This document shows positions 13,301 through 25,300 of a stretch of DNA of 64,000 bases, one piece after another; within the stretch, counting starts at the first letter, position 1; each line of letters starts with the position of its first letter. This stretch comes from Cunninghamia lanceolata (taxonomy: Eukaryota; Streptophyta; Pinopsida; Cupressales; Cupressaceae): contig BSBN01001482.1 in assembly GCA_027924645.1 (NCBI GenBank), positions 11,240,001-11,304,000 of the forward strand. Direction: 5' to 3'. The notes beneath the pieces were generated by a model that saw only the letters and a program-made list of their open reading frames with translations, was not told where the DNA came from and ran no database searches. The translations under genes and the position numbers were made by a program.

Positions 13301-16300
13301 AAGAATGGAGAAAACGATTGAAACAGATTGTTGAAAAAGAAAATGAACAACATGAAGAGGTAGATCAAGGGGGTGATGAACATAGTTTTAGAACGCCAAT
13401 AACAAATAGAGGAAAAGAAAATAATCTGACAGAAGAACTAGAGAATAGTATACGTCAGATTGTGGCATTGTCCATTTCGGATGAAAGGCCGAGGAACAGA
13501 GGACCTGAGCTCGAAACCCCTGCACAGAGGGAAAACCAAGGAGAACTAGAGGTAACTCGAAGTGTAGAGGACACCGAAACCGAAAGTGGGAAGGAACCGT
13601 ACGTGGCTGGCAGTGTGAGGAAGACACCGGAATGAGATGGTAGAACTAGTCCAATCGGGTCAAAGACACAAAGAGGGGGCCTCGGGAAAAAGATGGTGAC
13701 CCCACCGACGAGTGAAAGGCAGAAGTTGCCAAAGTTCATGGGGAACGGGTCAGAGGATCCTGTCCGGCACTGTAAAACGTGTGAAACCATATGGGTGGCA
13801 AACGGACAAGAGGACGAAGACTACTGGGTAAAAGCGTTTCCAGCGACACTAAGGGGTATTGCCATTGACTGGTACACAGACCTAGGGGCAACACAGAAAG
13901 CCTCATGGGACGAACTAAGAAAAGCCTTCGAGGACGAATTTAAACTTCTTAGGGATGACAATGAGATTGTAGCTGAAATCTACAATACCAAACAAGGAAA
14001 GAATGAAAACGTAAGGGCATATAATAGAAGACTCAAGGAATTACTCGGGAAACTGGAAACGCAGCCAGCCGATGGACTGAAGAAAAGATGGTTCATTGAA
14101 GGGCTAGTCTCGTCATTAAGAAAAAAGATGAAAGTGGTACCCCCATCGTCATACGCGGAAGCATACAATAGGGCGATGGACATAGAAAGCAAAAACAAAA
14201 CATCATCCCAAAGTAAAAGGAGAACGAAAGATGATGACAGTACGGGGGATGATAGCAGTGAGAACGAGTTGAAAACCATCCGGGCGTTGAGAAGGGACAT
14301 GATCCGCATGATGAAGGAAATGAAAACAGATAAAGAGATGACTAGAGAAAGTCGAGAGTTATGGTGCACAGAGTGTAATGGGGAAGGTCACATAAAGGCA
14401 AATTGCCCAAGAAAATTATTTTGTGACATCTGTCAGGTAATGGGACATTCAATCAAGGAATGCCCATTTAACTTGAAAGCAAGAAGTACCCAAGTGTTGT
14501 TCACACAAGGAGAATCATCAACTCTGCTGACCACACCGCCAAAACCGCAAAATAGTCCGAATGCATCCCCTGGAGGATACAGGAATAACAGAAGGTTTAA
14601 CAATAACAGCCCTCGGAATAGATTGCAGTACGACAGCAAAGGGCGACCAATGATACAGTGCCGGCAGTGCAACGAGTGGGGACACTTCGCCAGAGAATGC
14701 CCCAGCAACAATCAGAACACAGTAAATGCATTGTGCAAGTGGTGTGGGCCTGGTGATCACGAGGAAAAAGACTGTCCGAAGCAGAAAGGGGTGAACCTTA
14801 TCAATCTCAAGGAAGACGAGGAAGAAATCCTGGCTATCACCCGAGCACAGTAGAAAAAGGCCACTTATCCAGATCCCCGTACGGAAAAAGAAAGACTCCG
14901 AGAGGCACGAAAGGAAGTGGAAGCTGCCATGAAAACCGAACGGAGGAACTCAGACAAAAAGGCAACCGCAACCCTACGATCGGAATCGGACAAGAACATA
15001 ACAAGCCAAGTACTGCAAGCTACCATACCAATTAAATTGGCAGACCTTCTCCAAAGCTTGCCTCAGTTAAAAGTAGCAATATCCAAGGTAATGGAGGACA
15101 ACTCGCACAAAGACCAAAACCTCACAACGGAAGATGTTATAGTAGAACCACCGCCAACGGGAGAACAAGTACTCGACCCGAGGTTGCTGGCGATTGATAC
15201 TGGGAAGAAACCGGCTATAGTACGCATGGAAATCCTTGGACGGAATTTGACAAATACTATAGTCGACGATGGATCCGGAGTAAACGTACTACCAAAAGCA
15301 ACCTGGAAGAGCCTTGGAAAGCCTACTCTATGGCCACAAAACTTCCAGTTAGTGGGAGCCGACCAGCACGGGATCAAGGCGCTGGGAGTGCTAATGGCTC
15401 AAAAGGTAAGAATCGGTACCCAGCAATTCTTGTTAAATTTTGTAGTCATAACAACACAAAATGCATCATATGATGCATTACTCGGCCGAGGATGGTTAAT
15501 AGCACCCAAGGCCAACCACAACTGGAAGAAAAACACTCTGTCCATAGAAAATGGACGAAGAAAGTTCGTCATTGATTTGAAGACACAAACCGTCAGTGAA
15601 GAGTTGGCGTCAGATTCTGACTCAGATGGAGAAGACTCCACAGAAAGTGGGAAAGGGCCGATGGAGCCCGATGATGAAGGGGTGCTGAAATTACAGGATG
15701 CTCAGAAGATGAGACAAATTCATTCAGCGGGCTATTCCATTGGCAGATGGAAGACTACGAGTTTTTTCCACCACAGTGCAACATGATTTCAATAAAAGAA
15801 ATCGGTGAAAACTCGGGAACGACGAACGAACAGAAAGACGACTGTGAAACATTAGAACGAACAAGTGAGAAGGGGAAGGAAGTAACCCACATGTTCCCAG
15901 CAGTGTACGGGGAATATAAGGAAGGGAATGCAGAAGTAGACAGTACGCCGGCACATCAGTTTGAACCAGAAAAGAAGATTATGTACGAAGAGCCGGTAAC
16001 GAAGAAAGTTAATCTCGGCGAGGGAAGCAACCCGAAAATAATTCTGGCCGGCGACGACTGGAATCCCGTACTCAAGGCAGCAGCGTTCAGAATTTTCCTC
16101 GAGTATAAAGACGTGTTTGCCTGGACCTACAAGGACCTGAAGGGGATACCACCAGAACTGTGCGTCCACAGAATTCCACTTATACCAGGAGCACGTCCAG
16201 TACGGAAAAGGCCATATCGCATGAATAAGAACTACGCAGCAAAAGTACAAGAGGAAATTGAAAAAATGCTTGAGGCAGGAATAATATTCAAGTTGGAAAC

Positions 16301-19300
16301 AAGTGAGTGGGTGTCACCGATTGTGATATCACTTAAAAAGGAAGGGGGACAAATCAGGATTTGCGTGGATTTCAAATGCCTCAATGCGGTAACAATTAAA
16401 GATCCCTTCCCCATCCCATTCACAGACTCCATTTTGGAAGAAGTGGCCGGTCATGAAATATATTCCTTTATGGACGGATTTTCAGGGTATAACCAGATCA
16501 GCATCGCCGAGGAAGACAAACTGAAGACAACATTTGTGATTGAAAATGGGGTATATGCATACAACCGGATGCCGTTCGGTCTGTGCAATGCACTAGCCAC
16601 CTTTCAGAGGATTATCCTACACATATTTGACAAAATGTCGGTGGGAAACTTCAAGGCATTCTTCGATGACTGGTCAATTTACAGCAACCAGCAGACACAC
16701 CTCAAAGCCCTCACCGAATGCATGGAGCGTTGCAGAGCCGCACGGTTGGCCTTAAACTCGAAGAAGTGCCGGTTCATGGTGTCCCAAGGGAAACTACTGG
16801 GTCATATCGTATGCCAAGCAGGACTAAAAGCAGACCCAGACAAGATTCGGGTAATTGTAGAAATGGAGGCTCCAGGAGATGTCACCGGAGTAAAATCCTT
16901 TCTCGGCCATGTCGGTTACTACCGGAGATTTATCAAAAATTTTGCTCAGGTATCACACCCACTGGACATGTTGACAAGGAAAGGGGTGCAGTTTGTCTGG
17001 TTGGAGGAACAACAGAAAGCTTTTGAAGAACTAAAGACAAGACTCATCAGTGCACCTATCCTAGCCTATCCAAACTGGGACAAGGAATTCCACGTGCACG
17101 TGGATGCATCAAACTTTGCAATTGGTGCCACTCTTGCTCAAGTCGGATCTCATGGACTGGATCATCCAGTGTACTTTGCTAGTCGGTTGCTCTCCAAAGC
17201 AGAGCGGAATTACAGTACTACAGAAAGAGAGGCTTTGGGAATGGTGTACTCTGTACAGAAATTCAGGCATTATCTCTTGGCAACACCATTCACTTTTTAT
17301 GTGGATCATCAAGCTCTAATGTACCTAGTCAACAAACCAATTATTCAAGGCAGAATTAGTAGATGGTTGTTACTTCTGCAAGAATTTACTTTCACCATTA
17401 TTGTACGACCTGGAAAAAGCCATGTAATTGCCGACCAGCTCTCAAGGATCAAATCCGGAGAACCAGGAGATGGGGTCAATGAGGACTTTCCGGATGCCCA
17501 CCTATTCCACATTGCGGCCTTGCCGCCATGGTACGAGAAAATTGGCGAGTACTTGTCCACTTCAACGTTTCCGCCAGAAATGTCTACAAGTGAACGACGG
17601 AAGATTGCACTCAAGAGTAAGACATTTCAACTGATAAATGGGCTACTCTACAAAATGGGGCCCGATCAAATTCTCCGAAGGTGTGTAATGGAAGAGGAGA
17701 TAAGGGGTGTATTGGCAGAAGCCCATGAAGGACTGGCAGGGGGACATATGGGTCCCGACGCCACGGCACGGAAAGTACTACTCGCCGGCCTATGGTGGCC
17801 GACGTTACACAGATGCCCGAGAGTGGTAATTCAATGTGACACTTGTCAGAGGGTAGGGAAACCGCTAAAAAGGGACCATATGCCACTATGGCCATCACAA
17901 CCTCAGGAACTTTTTGAGAGATGGGGGCTGGATTTTGTAGGACCCCTGAAGGTCAGCCAACTACACCGATGTCGATACATAATAGTGGCTACAGAATACC
18001 TGACAAAGTGGGCCGAAGCGAAGGCACTGGAGGATAACACTGCATTAAGCACGACAAAGTTCCTATACGAACAGATTGTGACGAGATATGGAATTCCGAT
18101 ACAATTGACGAGTGACCGCGGGGGACATTTCATCAACCACGTCATCCGACTCATGACTACAGAATTCAAAATCCTGCACACCCTATCAAGTCCGTACTAT
18201 CCAAGGGCGAATGGGCAGGTAGAGTCAACAAACAAGGTGCTCGTTTCGGTAATCCACAAGTCATGCGGAATCAAAGGATCGGACTGGGAAGAGAGGCTAC
18301 CAGCGGTGTTATGGGCTTACCGAACCACTTATAAGGTAACGACTGGACACACACCTTTCTAGTTGATGTATGGGCAAGAAGCGGTAGTACCAGCAGAATA
18401 CCTCGTCCCAAGTCTGAGAATTGCAGTGGAAAACAGACTAGGAGATACGGAGAGCCTGGAGGAAAGACTGTTCCAGTTGAATAAATTGAACGAGAAAAGA
18501 ATTTTGGCTCAATGGTCGACGGAAATCATGCAGAAACGTCGGAAGTATTGGCACGACAAACACCTACGGAAAATGGAGTTCCAGCTTGGGCAGATAGTTC
18601 TGAAATATAACGGCCGTAACGAAATCAAACCTGGGAAGTTCAAAGTTCGGTGGTTAGGACCGTTCAGAATATGGGAATTGATGGACAATGGGGCTATAAA
18701 GCTAGATAATCTCGATGGAAGTCCAATCAACGAAGCAGTAAACGGGTCGAAACTGAAGATTTATAAAGAGAGAAAAAGAGAAACAATACAAATCAATATG
18801 CTGGGATTCGCATTAACAAACCATGGCGTGAAGGAGGAAAGAGGCAAACAACATGAGGAGACAGAAACAAAGTTAACGGAATGGTATTTGCAAGTACTCA
18901 GTTTGAACCAGTCACGGGATTCTTTGCACCAAAACCAGTGCGGATGGAAGCCCGTGAGGGCCAAATTGACGAAGACTATGGTGGTAAATGGATTAATAAA
19001 AACTACCCAGAAGAAGAGAAAGAAGAGGAAGAAAACTGGAATAACTGGATAAAAGAATGCAACCAAGTACGGGACAGATTTGAGTTCCTACTACCAAAGG
19101 AGGTCCGGGACCCGCCAAGAAGGAAGTACTTGGCAGAGGCAATGTTCATTGTGGAAAGATCACCCTACAGTGATGAAGTCTGGGAATTAAGAAGGAAGAA
19201 TTGGCCAATTGGACTACCCCACATACAGCTTCCAAGGAGTCGGCTCTGGAAAGCGAAATATAGATGCAGGAACGTGAATGTGAAGATGAACGGAGACGGA

Positions 19301-22300
19301 AAAACATTCCAGTGGGTCCAGGAGCCAATGGGGTGGAAATTGGCATGGGTAAGAGATCAATCAACGATCTTCGACCGGATATGGGAGTTAGAGGAAGTTG
19401 ATAAATGTTGCTCGAATGATTGTCTGAGACAAAAAGGCTACATAAACTGCATCTTCCGTCAGCTGACAGAAATCGAGATCCTGGAGAACTGGGAAGACAA
19501 ATGGGAGATGGCAAAGTTCGAGAAATCTGGAATCGACAAGTCAGGTAAGGGAAAAAGCAAAATAGAATAAACACCAAAAAAAAAAAAAAGATATAAAAGG
19601 CAGACCGTACGGCACAATGAAATGTACAAGTCCAGAAGAAACCGTACGAACAGAAGAGGGCCGTACGGATTTTGCAGAGAAGACCGTACGGATTTTGCAG
19701 AGAAGAGACCGTACGGGAGTTGGAGAGAAGGCCGTACGGATTTTTCAGAGAAGGCCGTACGGAGCTGGAGAAGAGGCCGTACAAAAGTGCAGAAAGACCG
19801 TACGAAAGGATAGAGGAAGCCGTACAAAAGGAGAAGGCCATACAAGCAGGCCGTACGAAGCAAACACCAAGCCCTCTTGCAAGCCGTACGAAGTGTGAAT
19901 AGTAGTCCGCCGTACGGACCCAAGGCTTTCAAACCGTACGCTCCTTGAACCGTACGGACGGCCAAAATAAGCTCTTGTGATTGCCGTACGGATTTGGGAA
20001 ATCTCTAGGCCGTACGGAAATTGCTACCTGCTGGCCGTACAGAAGTTCTTCACCGCCATACAGAAGCTAAAATTATCAAACGTACGGGTTTTTCTGTACT
20101 AGGGTGGCCGTACAATCCAGGTATAAGGAGAGAAAAATAAACGGTAATAACTGACCTGCTGAGTATAAAGAAGATCAAAATGTCATTCTTGCCAAGCAAC
20201 AGGGTTACTAGAGCTCAGGACAGGGGAAAGCAACTTCAGATATCAGGTCGGGCGGAAGACAAAAAGATGGCAGCAAAGGTAATTGTGGAAGAAGAACCAG
20301 CACAGACACCACAAATTGGCGTGGGTTCATCAGCACAGAAGAAGCAGCCAAAAGGGAAAGGGAAAGACAAGGACAAAATCATAATGGATTCCTTGCAGTG
20401 GGAAAGTCTTACGGCGAGCGAGTGCAAACAGTGGTGGAACAGCCATGCTGACGATCATCCTCTCAAGAAGGCACTGCAGAAGGCAAAAGTGGACAAGGTA
20501 ATACAAATGCCCTATTTCAATTTCAGAGAGTTTGAGGCAATATTGAAGAACATGGTGGCGAATTACAATCCCCGAGCAAAACACACGATCATCAGGTTTA
20601 TGAATGTGTCGGTCAAAATAACATTCTCGCCACAGGATTTCGAGAGAGTGATGGGTGTACCGCGCCAAGGATTTACAATCGGCAAACAGAAAATGATTGT
20701 AAAACACAAGGACAGCATTATGACAAAGGTTTGCAGACCAGACCTGAGTGAAAAAGAAAAGAATCAATTGAAGGCTGCAAGGAATAGAGGACTTCGCCGA
20801 GATCACTTGGCGAATGAAGAATGGCGGTGCATGATGGATGTCATCAGGGGGCGGTTGACAGGAGCCTCACGCTCGTCAGACATTCCATTTTGGATGTCGA
20901 ATTATATGTTTGGCCTCAACTAGGGTGCAATGTACAACTGGGCAGCAGTCCTCTCTGATAGGATTCACGAGTTCATGAAAATGACTCACAAGTCATTCTA
21001 CATGACTCAGCAGGCCATTGCATTGTTCCTGGACGCCATCTGCACTCAGGTCCCCTCATTAGCACGAGCTCCATTTCAGCTAGATGAGCAGTATGACCCC
21101 ACATGGCCGACCGTCTTCAGATGGACAAACCTGAAGGCTCCTGCACAAGGGGGGAAGGGAGAAGAGTCTCGGAGCAGCAAAAAGAGAAAGCAGCAGGAGT
21201 TACCTGAGACTTCGTCGGAAGCTTCATATAGTGCACAAGGTGCCGAGGAGGATTGCATTGAGGCCTCGTCAGCCTCAGCCACTCCTGGCAACCCTGACAG
21301 CCCCAGTCCTATAGTACCAGTAGGGGAGAACAGATGGGACTTTTCACTGGCAAAGAAGCATGCACACTTGCACTTGGACACACGCACCCAAGCAGAGATT
21401 CCGGTTCGGCCTAGTTCCACACACATCTCTTGGGGTCAGGTCATGAGGATGAAGGGAGATAACACTGTACCAGTTCCTCTCCCATTAGGGCAGATTACTC
21501 CATTTGAGACTAGATCTCCAGAGAGCATAGCACATGCAGACAGCTCATTACAGGTAGATGCATGGCTTCAGCTACTAGGCATGCCTTCAGAGTTGGCAGA
21601 CATTCCTCCTCTAAGTCCCGCTAGATCTCTTTTACCGCCACCTACACTTGAAGGTGAGATGGTATAGTCAGAGGAGAACGCAGTTGATGTTGCCATAACG
21701 ATTAGTGACTCGGAAGCGAAGGAGGAAGGCTCAGCGACAGGAAGCTCAGAGGAGGAAGGCACGAGTAGGACAGACAGTGCTGATGATGATACAGAGGATA
21801 CTTCTCGCTCGGTTGAGCCAGCGGGGTTGACAGTACACATGGGTGCGCCAGATGAGAGTGACCCACTCGGCACTATTCTCAGGTATGCACAAGATTTAGG
21901 GTCTATGGGCACCATCCTCCAGAGGGTATCTGATATTGCTGCCAGGGTCAACCCCCAATACTCTTCGCCAGTAATACGTGCAGAGGTACAAAGAATTGAA
22001 CATTTTGTCAAGAATGCTGAGACGGAGTTTTTACGGGTATTTTGGAATAAGGGTTGGCCAGAAGTAATTACCGAGGAGATGCAGAGAGCATGGAAACCAA
22101 AGAGACCAGACTTGGGAGTGGGAGATGCCGACAGTGAGCTACTGGCAGCCCTTCATAGCATTGAGGACCAATTCAGAGCATTATACTATGCTCGACAGGA
22201 GGATTTTCAAAAGACAGAACGGTGCAACAAACGATTGGAGGAGGCTGCAACTATGAGTAAGCAGCTGAGGGACAAAATTGATGAGCAACAGGTGCACTTC

Positions 22301-25300
22301 CAACGGCAATTGGCACAGGAAGCCGAGCTCACACAGTTGGAAAGGAACAAGGCTGAAGCACTCAGAGTAGAATTAGAAACCATAAGGAAGGAGTTGGCCG
22401 GATCTCAGGCAACACAGGAGAAAACAAAATAGCAGTTAGCCGAGGCTGTCCAGATGGTACGTCTCACCAGAGACAAGCATATCGTTGCCTCAACACATCT
22501 GAAACAAAGGACTGAGGAGGTTTACAGGCTTCGGCGGTTAGTTCACCCTCAGCAGGGGACTCCTGGATCAGCACGGATGGCATCCACACCTCCAGGGACG
22601 TCCACTGACCCTCCTACTTCCTAGTTCATTTGGGCTCTTGTTTGTAGTCGTCTGGAAGACGACAAGTTTTTTGGGGGGGATGATGTTAGGAGTACTTTAC
22701 ATAGTTTATTATTTTTGGCAAAATATGTTTTGTTAGTGGTTTCGGGAAGTATGTTTATGTTTTAGTTTCGGCGAGTAGTTACTCCCGATCGGTACGATGG
22801 TTGGCGACGGTTAGCAACCGTCGGACAAACTATATATGTTCTTGTTACGCCATTGTATGGGCATGGAGTTTTTGGATTGTATTTGGACTTACTGTTCTGA
22901 GTTAATATATGCAGTTGATCTTTTGAGTACCAATTCTGGTTGTTAGTCTTTCTGGTTGTTATTCTCGTACAATGTAATTTATTTCAGTACGCTGTGATAA
23001 TGCAAATATCCTTCTCGGTTACTCTGTCTGAAACCAATTAGACCACTTAGGCAGTAAACAGTCACCTCAAAACTCCACCTAGAACTTAGGGCGCCTTTCA
23101 TCATCTAGACAACCTCAAGATTGCGCCTTGGCCAAGGAGAGCTTAAAACCAAAGCGCCTTGATTGAAATTGATGTTGGGAAGCTTGAAACACTGCAAATT
23201 TGACAAGGAAGAGGCATTTAGGTCTAGGCGCCCTTTGCATGTTCAGATGATCATAAGAATTGCGCCTTAGGTTAAAGAGAATGAGTTTAGGCGCCATTTA
23301 GTTTTGCTTTTGCCATTTAGGCGCCTTGGCAATGGTGTGGATGAACAAACTCAAGTTGCACCTAAGGATGATCCAGTCTCCCAAGGGTGTAAACAACTTC
23401 ACATGTCAAAAAATGAGCAAACTTAAAAGTAGGCGCCCTTCATACATTGAATTACCTCATTTTGGCGCCTTAGCATGAAGAGATGTTCAAACTAACCCAA
23501 AGTTGCGCCTTAGCATGAAAGAGCATGATATGTTTAAACTAACTCCTATCATGATGTTTGAGATCCTGAAAATGACCAAGTCTGGTAGCCTGATCTTGAA
23601 ACACTAAAAAATTGGCTAAGTCTGAAATCTGGTGGATCCTCAAAAATCTATAATCTACATGTTAGATCCAGTGGATCTGAGATCTCTCAACTTATACTTC
23701 AATATATTTTTCAATAGACCTTACCTTGGCGACTTACATTTCTAGGCGCGAATTTGTTCTAGTACTTAGGCGCAATTTCCCCACTTGCAGAGACCCCAAA
23801 AGTGCGCCTGGAGGACAATCAACCTTCAATCTCTCCAAGATAGGCGCCTTGATTCAAATTGACATAAAAGACCTTAAATATCCAAGAATTCGACGAGGGA
23901 GCAATCTAGGTCTAGGCGCCCTTTTCATGCTCAAACGACCATCAGATTGCGCCTTAGGTTGAAGTTGTATGGTTTTGGCGCCTTGAAGCCTAAGTGAATC
24001 ATTTTAGGCGCCTTGGTAAAGCAACTTGAGATCATCATCAGATATTAGCAAGATTGTCACCTTTGAGCATCATTCACAGACCCTTTTTAGCGCCTTTAGG
24101 TGAAGTGAAGGAAACTAGACGGTTTGAGCGCCCTATGTAAATAGAAATTAGCGCCTTGAGGTGGGGGAACCAAATTAGCGCCTTATATCAAAGTTCTTAG
24201 AATGGATTGGTGATGAAGATGATCTTTGGCGCCTAGATTTAAGAGGAGAAAAATACCATTCAATGAGCGCCTTGGGAGAGGAGATCAATCAAACTTAAGC
24301 GCATTCTCATAGTTGAGCAACCTTCAATTGACGCCTAGACTTGTAAAGGCATGAAACTCTTGTTAAAGTTGAATGTTGTAATGATTTTGGGATCAAATTT
24401 AGTCAGGGCGCACTTTCATCTCCATGCAAACCTCCATGAGCGCCTTAGAAAAGATTGTATCAAGACTTCTTGTTTTGGTGCCTAAAGGGAGGGGAGTCAT
24501 CCCATAACATTTACAATTATCCAAGGCATGAAAAATGCTAAGCATGAAGCCATTAATGTTGGGCGCTCTTTTACTCTTCTGTGAACCTATTCTGGCGCCT
24601 TGGAGGAAGTTTTCTTCATCAATACAAGTGATAAAAGTTTTTTCATGTTCTAATGATGTTTTGAGATCAATTCTAATGATTCGAGGATAAGGTTAGTGAG
24701 AAGAGTTTCCAAGCTAAGTATGCCAAGGCGCTTTGAAACATCAAAATGTCCAAAACTAGTCAAAACTCCTTTAAGCGCAGCTTCTCACCTAAAATTGCGC
24801 CTTAAAAGGTTTGTGAGTATCATTTGGGTTAGGTGCAAATTCTTGCCCAAGAAGTGAGTGGTTTGAAAGGAATGTGAAGTTAAGGCTAAAGATATCAAGC
24901 CTTAGGCACAAATTTCAACATGTTTTACGTTGCAAATACACCTGACTATGAAGAAGACAACATCTAAGCCAAGGCGCCTTGTACCTTCTATGCCAACCTC
25001 CATTGGCGCCCTAGAAACAATCCCTCAAATCTATGTCTAGAAGTGGGCACTTTGAAGAAAATTACTTAATCCATATCAAAAAGGTTGGGCGCTAGAAGTA
25101 TAAAGTCATTCCAGAACATGTTTTGATCATCTAGAAGCGTAAAATTGCAAGTACGGAGCTAGCTTGTGTTGGGCGTCTATTTCTACCTCTGCCACCTAGG
25201 ATGGCGCCTTGGAAAAGAACAACTAAATTTGCATGATAAAGTGGGCACCTAGAGAGAAAGGATCACCTTAAGCCTGTTTGATCATTCAGAGCCTTGAAAG

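Larger units (their letters stand above)
12314..23060 (+). mobile_element. Athila/Tat-type Ty3/gypsy retrotransposon A (10.7 kb), inserted in C1
   Basis: Identical-length LTRs (377 bp) at 12314-12690 and 22684-23060 differ at five positions (12417, 12538, 12620, 12655, 12659 of the 5' copy), 1.3%. It is flanked by GTCAC (12309-12313 and 23061-23065). Order: leader ORFs, gag with four zinc knuckles, protease, RT-RNase H-integrase, a small ORF, a CCGTACGG array and a large extra ORF. Absence of a chromodomain, the extra 3' ORF and a tRNA-Asp-like primer site place it in the non-chromovirus branch. Only a few in-frame stops interrupt it. It is the youngest layer of the nest. Confidence 0.9.

Noticed and set aside
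19146..19965. Long minus-strand frames across the CCGTACGG array
   Set aside because: They are antisense to element A coding sequence and the motif array. The Arg-Thr-Tyr-Gly periodicity reflects the repeat.
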